Positions 19,845-27,999 of a stretch of DNA of 37,967 bases are shown piece by piece. Source of the stretch: Acidobacteriota bacterium (GTDB lineage Bacteria > Acidobacteriota > Polarisedimenticolia > SMYD01); NCBI GenBank assembly GCA_004356015.1, contig SMYD01000055.1, forward strand, positions 1 to 37,967. Reading direction: 5' to 3'. The position numbers and the translations under genes were made by a program. Under the pieces are notes generated by a model. The model saw nothing but the letters and a program-made list of their open reading frames with translations, was not told the DNA's origin and searched no databases. How positions within the stretch are numbered: the first letter of the stretch is position 1; each line of letters opens with the position of its first letter.

Positions 19845-20531
19845 CTATTTCTTCTCGTCCTTGGTCTCGGACTTGGCTGCCTGGTCTTCGTCCTCCTGCT
19901 TGCCCGTGGCTATGACTTCAGGCTCGGCGCCTTCCTCGTCATCGACCTCGGTTGTCTCCTCCTCGATGGCGCGAGGCATCACGACGGCCACGACCACGGT
20001 GTCCCCCGGTTGCAGGAATTCGGTACCGCCGGCCGCCTTCACCTCGGCCAGGCGGACCTGATCCCCGACGTTGAGGCTGCTGATGTCCACCTCAATCATC
20101 TCGGGGATATCCGCCGGCAGGCAGGACACATCCAGGGTGCGCTGCACGATCTCCAGAACACCGCCTTGCTCCTTCACGCCCGGCGATTCACCTGTCACAC
20201 GCACCGGTACATGGACCTGCAGCTTCTGGTCCATCTCGATGCGGATGAAATCGACGTGAATCACCGTGCCCTTCACCGGGTCGGCCTGGAAATCGCGGAT
20301 CATGGCCTTGCGCTGGGTATTGGGCCCCAGGAGTTTGAGATCCAGCAACGTATTGACACCGGACTCCGAGTCGAGGATGCGCGCCAGAATATCCGGGTCC
20401 ACAGTCACCGGAAAACTGCGCTTTCCTGCACCGTAGAGCACGGCGGGAATCTTCCCGCTCCGGCGCAGGCGGCGAGACTCGTTCTTGCCGATGGACGTGC
20501 GCTCTTCCACTTCAATCAGAAAGTTGGACAT
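19845..20531 (-). CDS. rplY: 50S ribosomal protein L25/general stress protein Ctc
   Basis: IEVEERTSIGKNESRRLRRSGKIPAVLYGAGKRSFPVTVD...VIHVDFIRI; charged C-terminal tail. Confidence 0.96.
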   Translation of the reverse strand: MSNFLIEVEERTSIGKNESRRLRRSGKIPAVLYGAGKRSFPVTVDPDILARILDSESGVNTLLDLKLLGPNTQRKAMIRDFQADPVKGTVIHVDFIRIEMDQKLQVHVPVRVTGESPGVKEQGGVLEIVQRTLDVSCLPADIPEMIEVDISSLNVGDQVRLAEVKAAGGTEFLQPGDTVVVAVVMPRAIEEETTEVDDEEGAEPEVIATGKQEDEDQAAKSETKDEKK

Positions 20532-20555
20532 CTTCTTTCTCCGCTCCCCGGCCGC

Positions 20556-21506
20556 CTACTGGAAAAGGCTGGAAACCGACGAGTTATTGTGGATCCGGTT
20601 GATGGCTTCGCCCAGCAGGGGCGCGATGTTGACACTGCGAATGTGAGCCTGTTGGATCCGTTCGTCCGGTATGGGAATTGTATTGGTGATGAGAAGCTCC
20701 TCCAGGCGAGCCTCTGCTATCCGCTCCATGGCCGGGCCGGCCAGCACGCCATGGGAAAAGCAACCCAGAACACGCCGGGCGCCGGCCGCCCGCAGAGCCT
20801 TGGAAGTGCCCACCACCGTGCCGGCGGTGGCGATGATGTCGTCGACGATGACACAGCTCTTCTCCCTGGCATCGCCGATGACGTGCATCACTTCGCTGGT
20901 CCCGTCGCCGGAGCGGCGCTTGTCCACGATGATCAGATCGGCTTCAAGGCGCTTGGCGTAAGCCCGGGCCCGCTCCACGCCACCGGCGTCCGGCGACACC
21001 ACGGCCAGGTTCTCCAGCTTCATCTTGCGGATCTCCTCCATGAGAACCGGACCGGCGAAGAGATGGTCCACCGGAATATCGAAGAAGGCCTGGATGGCCG
21101 GCGCATGCAGATCGATCACCAGGATGCGATCGGCACCAGCGGTGGTCAGCAGGTCCGCCACCAGTTTGGAGGTGATGGGCACCCGGGGCTTGTCCTTGCG
21201 ATCCTGCCGGGCATAACCATAGTAAGGGATCACCGCTGTGATGCGATCGGCCGAAGCTCGCTTGGCCGCATCCAGCATGATCAGCAGTTCCATCAGATTC
21301 TCATTGGCCGGCGTGCTGGTCGGCTGGATGATGAACACATCGGTCCCGCGGATGTTTTCCCGGAACTGGCAATACGACTCGCCATCGGAGAAGCGCGTCA
21401 GCTTCACGTCGCCAAGAGGCAGATCGAGGTGCCGGACAATTTCCCGGGCAAGCGCCGTGTGCGCCTGTCCCGAAAAAATTTTGATGTCGACCCCCCTCAG
21501 CGCCAT
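20556..21506 (-). CDS. prs: Ribose-phosphate pyrophosphokinase
   Basis: DIKIFSGQAHTALAREIVRHLDLPLGDVKLTRFSDGESYCQFRENIRGTDVFIIQPTSTPANENLMELLIMLDA...YGYARQDRKDKPRVPITSKLVADLL. Confidence 0.97.
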   Translation of the reverse strand: MALRGVDIKIFSGQAHTALAREIVRHLDLPLGDVKLTRFSDGESYCQFRENIRGTDVFIIQPTSTPANENLMELLIMLDAAKRASADRITAVIPYYGYARQDRKDKPRVPITSKLVADLLTTAGADRILVIDLHAPAIQAFFDIPVDHLFAGPVLMEEIRKMKLENLAVVSPDAGGVERARAYAKRLEADLIIVDKRRSGDGTSEVMHVIGDAREKSCVIVDDIIATAGTVVGTSKALRAAGARRVLGCFSHGVLAGPAMERIAEARLEELLITNTIPIPDERIQQAHIRSVNIAPLLGEAINRIHNNSSVSSLFQ

Positions 21507-21584
21507 GGATTCATCCTCGCAGCCAAACCTCTTGCACAGATTTTACGGAACAGGACTGATGGATCGAATCCAGGCTCCCCGTGT

Positions 21585-21659
21585 TGGCTGGGGCGGGAGG
21601 ATTCGAACCTCCGAAGCCGGTGTCAAAGACCGGTGACTTAACCACTTGTCGACGCCCCA
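21585..21659 (-). tRNA. tRNA-Gln(TTG), CCA encoded
   Basis: TGGGGCGTCGACAAGTGGTTAAGTCACCGGTCTTTGACACCGGCTTCGGAGGTTCGAATCCTCCCGCCCCAGCCA: full cloverleaf, anticodon loop CTTTGAC. Confidence 0.95.
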
Positions 21660-21694
21660 GAAGGACCCCTGACACCTTCTCACCAGGGCATCGA

Positions 21695-21723
21695 TTTCTA
21701 TCATGACATATGGGGAGTGTCAA
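21695..21723 (-). promoter_or_regulatory. Candidate promoter for tRNA-Gln/prs operon
   Basis: Minus strand TTGACA-N17-TAGAAA with TG extended -10. Confidence 0.6.
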
Positions 21724-21795
21724 GCGGGGAAAGCCTTGCAGCACTGATATTTGGGGGATTTCTGCCCTGTACGGGACATGCCCGAAAAGACCCGG

Positions 21796-23184
21796 TCAGC
21801 GGGACACTGAACCCCCGGAACTGCCGCCGCTCCTGCCCCTGCCACCTGGGCGCCCACCCGTTGATGATGAGCCGCGACTCGCGTCACGTCGTTTGTTCCC
21901 GCCGCCGGGGCGCTCGCGCCCGCCGCTGGAGGGCCGACGCCCACCTCCGCCGCTGGAGGGCCGGCGTCCGCCCCCGCCGCTGGAGGGCCGGCGTCCGCCC
22001 CCGCCGCGACTACCTGCGCGACCGCGGCCCCGCGACCTATCCCGTTCAGTTTCACCGCCGGTTTCCGATCCGGACCCCTCACCCCGCTCTATCTGGAGGC
22101 CGAGATGGGCCTCCACAGCCTTGAAGTAGGGGCGATCCTGCGGGCTGACCAGGGTCAGGGCCCGACCCGTGCGCCCGGCGCGGCCGGTCCGGCCGACCCT
22201 GTGGACATAATCGTTGGGATCGTGAGGCACATCGAAATTGAAGACATGGGTGATGCCGCTGATATCCAGGCCGCGGCTGGCCACGTCGGTGCCCACCAGG
22301 ATACGGGTTCTTCCCTCCCGAAAACTCTGGAGAACTCTTTCCCGGTTGACCTGGGAGAGAAGCGATGAGATGGAAGCCACGGCTTCGCCGGAGCGCCGCA
22401 GCATGTCCGCCACTTCGGCCGTCCGTTCACGGGTGGCCACGAAGATGAGTGCCTGCTCGGGCTTCTCTTTTCTCAGCAACTCCTTGAGGACCCTGATCTT
22501 ATCGGGCAAGCCACCGACCATGTAGGTCAACTGGACGATGTTCCGGGCAGTCAGAGTCGGACTCTCCACTTCCACATGAATAGGCTCGTGCATGAACTGC
22601 GCCGAGAGGGACAGGACCTCCTTGGGGAAGGTGGCCGAGAAGAGCAGTGTCTGCCGCGACATGGGCGCCTTGGACATGACATATTCCATGTCCTTGATGA
22701 ATCCCATATCCAGCATGCGGTCGGCCTCGTCCAGGACCAGCCACCGGACTTTCGACAGGCGCAGGTAAGTCTGCCGGGCAAAATCGATCAGCCGACCGGG
22801 CGTGCCGACCACCAGGTCGACGCCCGCAAGGAGCAGGTTCTTCTGCTCCCCCAGGCCCGTGCCGCCGTAAACGCAGACGACCCGCAGATCCAGATAGCGG
22901 GAAAGACGCTCCGCCTCCTTCGCCACCTGCTGAGCAAGCTCACGGGTCGGGGTGATCACCACGGCGCGCGGATCGTCGCCACCCGCCTGAAGTTTCTCGA
23001 GGATGGGCAGGAGGAAGGCCGCCGTCTTGCCGGAACCGGTCTCGGCCATGCCGGTCAGGTCATGGCCATCCATGACCGGCCCCATGGTCTTCTCCTGGAT
23101 GGGAGTGCAGTCGCTGTAACCGACCTCCTCCAGGGCCCGCATGATCTCGGGCCGGAAGGAGAATTCACTGAATTTCTTCGCCAT
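21796..23184 (-). CDS. DEAD-box ATP-dependent RNA helicase with Gly/Arg/Ser-rich tail
   Basis: FSEFSFRPEIMRALEEVGYSDCTPIQEKTMGPVMDGHDLTGMAETGSGKTAAFLLPIL; VLDEADRMLDMGF; FSATFP; HRVGRTGRAGRTG. Start at MAKKFSEF. Confidence 0.96.
   Translation of the reverse strand: MAKKFSEFSFRPEIMRALEEVGYSDCTPIQEKTMGPVMDGHDLTGMAETGSGKTAAFLLPILEKLQAGGDDPRAVVITPTRELAQQVAKEAERLSRYLDLRVVCVYGGTGLGEQKNLLLAGVDLVVGTPGRLIDFARQTYLRLSKVRWLVLDEADRMLDMGFIKDMEYVMSKAPMSRQTLLFSATFPKEVLSLSAQFMHEPIHVEVESPTLTARNIVQLTYMVGGLPDKIRVLKELLRKEKPEQALIFVATRERTAEVADMLRRSGEAVASISSLLSQVNRERVLQSFREGRTRILVGTDVASRGLDISGITHVFNFDVPHDPNDYVHRVGRTGRAGRTGRALTLVSPQDRPYFKAVEAHLGLQIERGEGSGSETGGETERDRSRGRGRAGSRGGGGRRPSSGGGGRRPSSGGGGRRPSSGGRERPGGGNKRRDASRGSSSTGGRPGGRGRSGGSSGGSVSR
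21921..22001. repeat. 27-bp tandem repeat, 3 copies, in the helicase tail
   Basis: CGCCGCTGGAGGGCCGGCGTCCGCCCC at 21948-21974 and 21975-22001 are identical; 21921-21947 is a diverged copy. Encodes a 9-aa unit GGGGRRPSS. Confidence 0.9.
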
Positions 23185-23194
23185 GGCGCCGATG

Positions 23195-26100
23195 TTAGTC
23201 GCTGTCGTCGGACGGCGCCACTGCCGATCCGGTCGGCCAGCGGCGCAGCGGATCACGCGCCATCACCTCCCGGGTGTTGTAGCGGGCGGCCACGGCGGCC
23301 CGCAGGGGATCGGCGGCGTAGGCGCCGGTGGCGGGCGGGAACGGCCCCATGCCCGCGAACGGCAACGGTGCCACCTGGCCGGAGGAGGGCGTATGCAGGT
23401 CTGTGTCCTTGACCCAGCCATGCCCATGGACCAGCCAGGTGCGCGTCCAGCCTTCCGGCAGAGGGGGCAGACGGTGGGCCGCGAAGGTCAGGGCCAGTTC
23501 GTCGCCCGGGGCCATCACAACCAGATGATCATCGACTTCCCGGATCAGTTCCTCCACCGGTCCGAAGCGTGTATATCGACCCGGAAGGGTCTTCCAGGTG
23601 TCCAGTGGCCGCGACTTCTCGTAGACGAAGGTGCGCGGCAGGCGCCCGTCCTCACTGACCCAGAGCGGAAAACCGTGGGGGCGCAGCAGGGCTCCATCCG
23701 GGGTGAGACGGGTCACCTGCATGCGTTCACCGGGCGGTTCGGTGCCCACCAGGGCCAGGCGGTCCCAGTAGATCTCCATGCTGGTCCCGATGCGCAGGGT
23801 CACGGCACCTGTTCCCGCCCGGACAGGCAGTTCCACCAGCGCCGGCTTGTCCACACCCATGGGGATGGGCATGCCCGGCACTACCACCTGGAACGTGCCG
23901 TCGGGTTGCCGCAGTTCGAGGGACGGCCAGACCAGGCCACCCCCGTGCTGGGAGGTGGCAAAATTGGGCGTGGAGTTGGAGAACTCCAGGGTGCCGTGGG
24001 CCCAGAGCCAGACACGTTCTCCCGCCGGCACCGCGCTGAAGGTCACCGTCAGTTGGTGCGGCTCCGCGTATCCCAGGCGCCGCTGCCGCGGGAAGGTCGG
24101 ATAGATCCTGTCCACGGCACTGACCGCCTGCAACCAGTCCCGGCCCTCACCATCCCGGGCCGCCACAGGGTCCATGACCTCCGTGACCAGCAGCAGGTCG
24201 GGGGACGGGTAGGGCGGCACGGGACGGAGACCCTCCCTGGGAAGGACCAGAGTGCCTTGCGGGTGATCCACCGCCACGAGGGCGACCGCGTCCATGTAGG
24301 TCACCTCTTCCAGGTTGTCGGTGATGCGCAACTCATAGTTGCCGGCACTGGTGGGGACCAGCCCCCGCGCCAGGCGCACCAGGTGCAGTTCTTCGGGGTC
24401 GGGCGTGTACAAGACGCCTGGCGCCAGGTACAGGCCGAGAACCCCGCCGCCGACAAAATCGGCCAGGTAGCTGTAGCGGTTGCCATCCCAGGCAAAAAGG
24501 GTCGGGCAGGAAGAGCCTTTTCGATCCAGTTCCTTGATCCTGGTCACCACACCCAGGGGCGGGTCGATCTCATCCTGGAGAACCCCGCCCGGCCAGAGAA
24601 TGGAGATGGCATCGGCTTTCTCCCAGCCACCAAGGCCGAACGTCGGCCGGGTATTGCCCCCGCCCAGATAGCCGCCGGAACCGGCGACCCAGGTCTGTTC
24701 CCACAACCCGCCGGCCCGTACCGCCACCCGCACTCCCAGGCCGGCGCGGTTGGAGTGGAGGCCTTCCAGGGCGATGCCGATCCATGGACGGGGCGGGGCC
24801 TCGTTGCGCAGGATCAGGTACGGGCCGCCGTCGCGGCCGACCACCAGATCGGGGTCGCCATCCCCATCCAGATCGCCGGCGGCCAGGCCCCGCACAGAAG
24901 CCGGCGGCAGGCTGTGGAGGCCTGCTGTCGCGGTGGTCTCCTCGAAGACCCCGCCGCCGAGATTGCGGAAGAGGCGCACCGGCGCGCCACCACCGGTGGC
25001 CAGCGCCAGGTCCTGGAACCCGTCCAGGTCATAATCGAGGACAGCGATGCCGTAGCCATCCGCCACCGCCGCCGGAGACGCCGCAGTCGGCGCCAGGGTC
25101 CGTCCGCTGTTCATCAGGACCCGGCCCCCGGCCCGGCCGGACAGGACGACATCGAAGAGACCGTTCTTCTCCAGATCCATCACCACCAGACCGCGCAGAT
25201 CGCCACCCGCCGCCGCCAGGTTCCAGGCCTCACCGGCCGCGACGAACGACCCATCGCGGTTGTTCAGCCAGAGACCGAGGCCGCCCGGCCCGCTGGCCAG
25301 TACGTCCACATCCCGGTCGCCATCCAGATCGACCAGCAGGAGTCCGGTGATGGGCCCGGCAGCGGTCAGCCCGGACTCCTCTCCCCGATTCGTGAACGTG
25401 CCGTCGCCGTTATTCCGCAGGAGAATCAGGCCTGCATCGGCGTCGGCCAGGAGCAGGTCCACGTCCCCGTCGTGATCCAGGTCGCCGAAGGCAACCGCCA
25501 GGGTGCGGCCGGGATGATCCACGCCTGCCGCCGGGCCGACATCCAGAAAGGTCCCGTCTCCCAGGTTGCGCAACAGGCGATTCGGGCCCCAGCGGCCCAC
25601 CAGGATGTCGAGATGGCCATCATTGTCGAAATCCCCGACCGTGACCCCGGTTGCCGGTGCCACCACCGCTGGTGCCGGCAGAGTTCCTTCGGTGAAGGCA
25701 CCCTTGCCGTCGTTGAAATAGATGCGGTCCCGCGCCGAGGTCCCGGTCGGAGCCGCATCGGCGAGAAAGAGATCGAGATCGCCATCGCCATCCAGATCCG
25801 CCAGGGCCATCCCCGAACCCCACGAAGGCCCCCGGTCCTGCCGAGGGCCACCGCCATGACTGAACGCCACGCCGCTGGCGGCGGTCATGTCGCTGAAAGT
25901 CACCGGCACCGCCTCACCGGCCGACGGGTTCCGCGGCATGTCCTCCACGGCCAGAGAGAGGCGTCCCTGCTCGCCGTATTGCTGCCCGACCGTGGTGGCC
26001 AGATCGCCCGCGGCGAGTTCCTGGCTCTTTTCCAGAGCCGCCATGGCCTCGTCCTGACGGCCAAGCTGCAACAGGACCCGGCCGCGGTTGTAATGGGCGG

Positions 26101-26638
26101 AAGCATGCCATGGCTGGCGCGCCAGGACCGCGTCGAAGGCCGCCAGGGCTTCAGCGTGGCGCTGGACCTGGTTCAGGGTCAGGCCCAGATTGTAAAAAGC
26201 GGTGGGATCCAACGGGTCCAGCGTGGTGACCCGCTCCAGGAGTTCGAGCGCGCGCTCGGGATCTCCACCGATGCGCTCCACCAGGGCCAGGTTGTACAGC
26301 GCCGTGATCTGGTCGGGGTCCAGGGCCAGAGATCTCTCGAGCCATTGGCGGGCGGCGGGCAGATCCGAGGCAACGCGGCTTGCCACACCCATGTTGACGG
26401 TGGCGGCCAGGTTGTCGGGATCCAGATTCAGCGCGGCTTCGAATTCACTTCTGGCCTGGCCGGGCTGGAACTGAGCCAGGTAGGCGACCCCCAGGTTGAC
26501 GTGACGCCGGGCCTGCTCCCGGGGCGTTGAGCTCAGAGCCGGGGCCTCCTGGCCCGGACCACCACAGGCCGTGAGCAGCAACAGTCCGGCTGACAGGGTA
26601 ATTGGAAGAATTCGGAGGAATGGGTGGCGGTTTGTCAC
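23195..26638 (-). CDS. Lipoprotein with TPR repeats, FG-GAP/VCBS propeller, ASPIC/UnbV domain and long C-terminal extension (CRTAC1-like)
   Basis: LLLLTAC|GG lipobox; ~4-5 TPRs; repeated DLDGDGDLDL-type blocks; VAGSGGYLGGGNTRPTFGLGGWEKADAISILWPGG (ASPIC); GTG start. Confidence 0.9.
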   Translation of the reverse strand: MTNRHPFLRILPITLSAGLLLLTACGGPGQEAPALSSTPREQARRHVNLGVAYLAQFQPGQARSEFEAALNLDPDNLAATVNMGVASRVASDLPAARQWLERSLALDPDQITALYNLALVERIGGDPERALELLERVTTLDPLDPTAFYNLGLTLNQVQRHAEALAAFDAVLARQPWHASAHYNRGRVLLQLGRQDEAMAALEKSQELAAGDLATTVGQQYGEQGRLSLAVEDMPRNPSAGEAVPVTFSDMTAASGVAFSHGGGPRQDRGPSWGSGMALADLDGDGDLDLFLADAAPTGTSARDRIYFNDGKGAFTEGTLPAPAVVAPATGVTVGDFDNDGHLDILVGRWGPNRLLRNLGDGTFLDVGPAAGVDHPGRTLAVAFGDLDHDGDVDLLLADADAGLILLRNNGDGTFTNRGEESGLTAAGPITGLLLVDLDGDRDVDVLASGPGGLGLWLNNRDGSFVAAGEAWNLAAAGGDLRGLVVMDLEKNGLFDVVLSGRAGGRVLMNSGRTLAPTAASPAAVADGYGIAVLDYDLDGFQDLALATGGGAPVRLFRNLGGGVFEETTATAGLHSLPPASVRGLAAGDLDGDGDPDLVVGRDGGPYLILRNEAPPRPWIGIALEGLHSNRAGLGVRVAVRAGGLWEQTWVAGSGGYLGGGNTRPTFGLGGWEKADAISILWPGGVLQDEIDPPLGVVTRIKELDRKGSSCPTLFAWDGNRYSYLADFVGGGVLGLYLAPGVLYTPDPEELHLVRLARGLVPTSAGNYELRITDNLEEVTYMDAVALVAVDHPQGTLVLPREGLRPVPPYPSPDLLLVTEVMDPVAARDGEGRDWLQAVSAVDRIYPTFPRQRRLGYAEPHQLTVTFSAVPAGERVWLWAHGTLEFSNSTPNFATSQHGGGLVWPSLELRQPDGTFQVVVPGMPIPMGVDKPALVELPVRAGTGAVTLRIGTSMEIYWDRLALVGTEPPGERMQVTRLTPDGALLRPHGFPLWVSEDGRLPRTFVYEKSRPLDTWKTLPGRYTRFGPVEELIREVDDHLVVMAPGDELALTFAAHRLPPLPEGWTRTWLVHGHGWVKDTDLHTPSSGQVAPLPFAGMGPFPPATGAYAADPLRAAVAARYNTREVMARDPLRRWPTGSAVAPSDDSD

Positions 26639-26660
26639 GAGGCGGCCGAGGTGTTATATT
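26632..26660 (+). promoter_or_regulatory. Candidate rho promoter
   Basis: TTGTCA-N17-TATATT, overlapping the start codon of the divergent lipoprotein gene; gives a ~95-nt leader before rho. Confidence 0.6.
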
Positions 26661-26760
26661 ACGTATTGCTTCCAGCGCGGGTCAAACGAACCCTCCGGTT
26701 CAGGCCATCGTTGAGGACACAGAAGTCGGTCCAGCACAAGGCGAGGAAGCAACCCGAAGA

Positions 26761-27999
26761 ATGCGTCGCAGACGAAATTTTCCCCGGCGAAACCGGCGTG
26801 ACCGATCTGCTCCTGCGGACAGGTCGGAACGTCCGTTGCCGCATCAGCCGCCTCCGGCTCCTCCCGGGGAGCTTTATGATGTGGAGGGCGCGGTCGAGCT
26901 CATGAGAGACGGCAGCGGCTTTCTGCGCTCAGCCAAGACCTGCTACCTGCCGACCCACAACGATCCGTTCATTGCCCAGCAGATTCTGCGCAAATGGCAT
27001 ATGCGGGACGGTGCGTGGATCATCGGCAAGGCCGCGGTGACGGCCGGCGGACGCGGCAACGGCAAACCGCGCCTCCAGGAAATTGAGACCATCAACTCCA
27101 AGCCTCCCGAGAAGCACCTGGAGCTGCCTGAATTCCGTCAGCTCACCAGCCTTGACCCGGAGGAGCGCATGATCCTCGAGACGACCCCCGAGGAACTCTC
27201 CATGCGCGCGGTGGATCTCATCACGCCCATCGGCCGGGGACAGCGCGGCCTCATCGTGTCGCCCCCCAAGGCCGGCAAGACCCTGCTCCTGAAGGCCATC
27301 TCTCTGGCCGTCTCGGCCAATTATCCTGAAATCAAGCAGATGATCCTTCTCGTGGACGAGCGTCCCGAGGAGGTCACCGACATGCGCCGTTCGGTGAAGG
27401 GTGAAGTCATCGCGTCCTCCGCCGACGGCTCCGCCGCCGAGCATGTGAAGGTCGCCGAGATGGCCATTGAAAAGGCCAAGCGCTGGGCTGAATACGGGGA
27501 AGACGTGCTGATACTCCTCGATTCTCTCACTCGTCTGGGACGTGCCTACAACAATGAAACCCGCGGCAGCGGCAAGATCCTCTCCGGCGGCATCGAATCC
27601 ACGGCCCTCCAGCATCCCAAGCGGCTCTTCGGGGCGGCGCGAAATATCGAAGAGGGCGGCAGCCTCACCATCCTCGGCACGGTCCTGGTTGATACGGGAA
27701 GCCGCATGGACGATGTGATCTTCGAGGAGTTCAAGGGCACCGGCAACATGGAGCTGATCCTCGACCGCCGCCTGGCTGAGCGGCGCATTTTCCCCGCCAT
27801 CGACATCACGCGCTCCGGCACCCGCAAAGAAGAAAAACTCTACGAGAAAGAAGAGATGGAGTCGATTCATCTCCTGCGCCGCGCCTTCTCCAAGATGGAC
27901 CCCATGAGTGCCATGGAGAAACTCCTGGAGCGGCTGCAGAAGACTCCGACCAATAAAGATTTCCTGGCATCCATCCGCCAGGCCGCTGGACGTGGCTGA
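26761..27999 (+). CDS. rho: Transcription termination factor Rho
   Basis: [104 protein letters not shown]. Start at MRRRRN with GAGGAA upstream. Confidence 0.97.
   Translation: MRRRRNFPRRNRRDRSAPADRSERPLPHQPPPAPPGELYDVEGAVELMRDGSGFLRSAKTCYLPTHNDPFIAQQILRKWHMRDGAWIIGKAAVTAGGRGNGKPRLQEIETINSKPPEKHLELPEFRQLTSLDPEERMILETTPEELSMRAVDLITPIGRGQRGLIVSPPKAGKTLLLKAISLAVSANYPEIKQMILLVDERPEEVTDMRRSVKGEVIASSADGSAAEHVKVAEMAIEKAKRWAEYGEDVLILLDSLTRLGRAYNNETRGSGKILSGGIESTALQHPKRLFGAARNIEEGGSLTILGTVLVDTGSRMDDVIFEEFKGTGNMELILDRRLAERRIFPAIDITRSGTRKEEKLYEKEEMESIHLLRRAFSKMDPMSAMEKLLERLQKTPTNKDFLASIRQAAGRG

Noticed and set aside
20010-21641. 543-aa plus-strand ORF
   Set aside because: Antisense to rplY and prs and runs through the tRNA-Gln gene.
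21921-22001. Tandem repeats as CRISPR
   Set aside because: No spacers; in-frame coding repeat in the helicase tail.
23141-26530. 1129-aa plus-strand ORF
   Set aside because: Mirror of the TPR/FG-GAP lipoprotein; low-complexity translation with no family motifs, explained by codon bias on the opposite strand.
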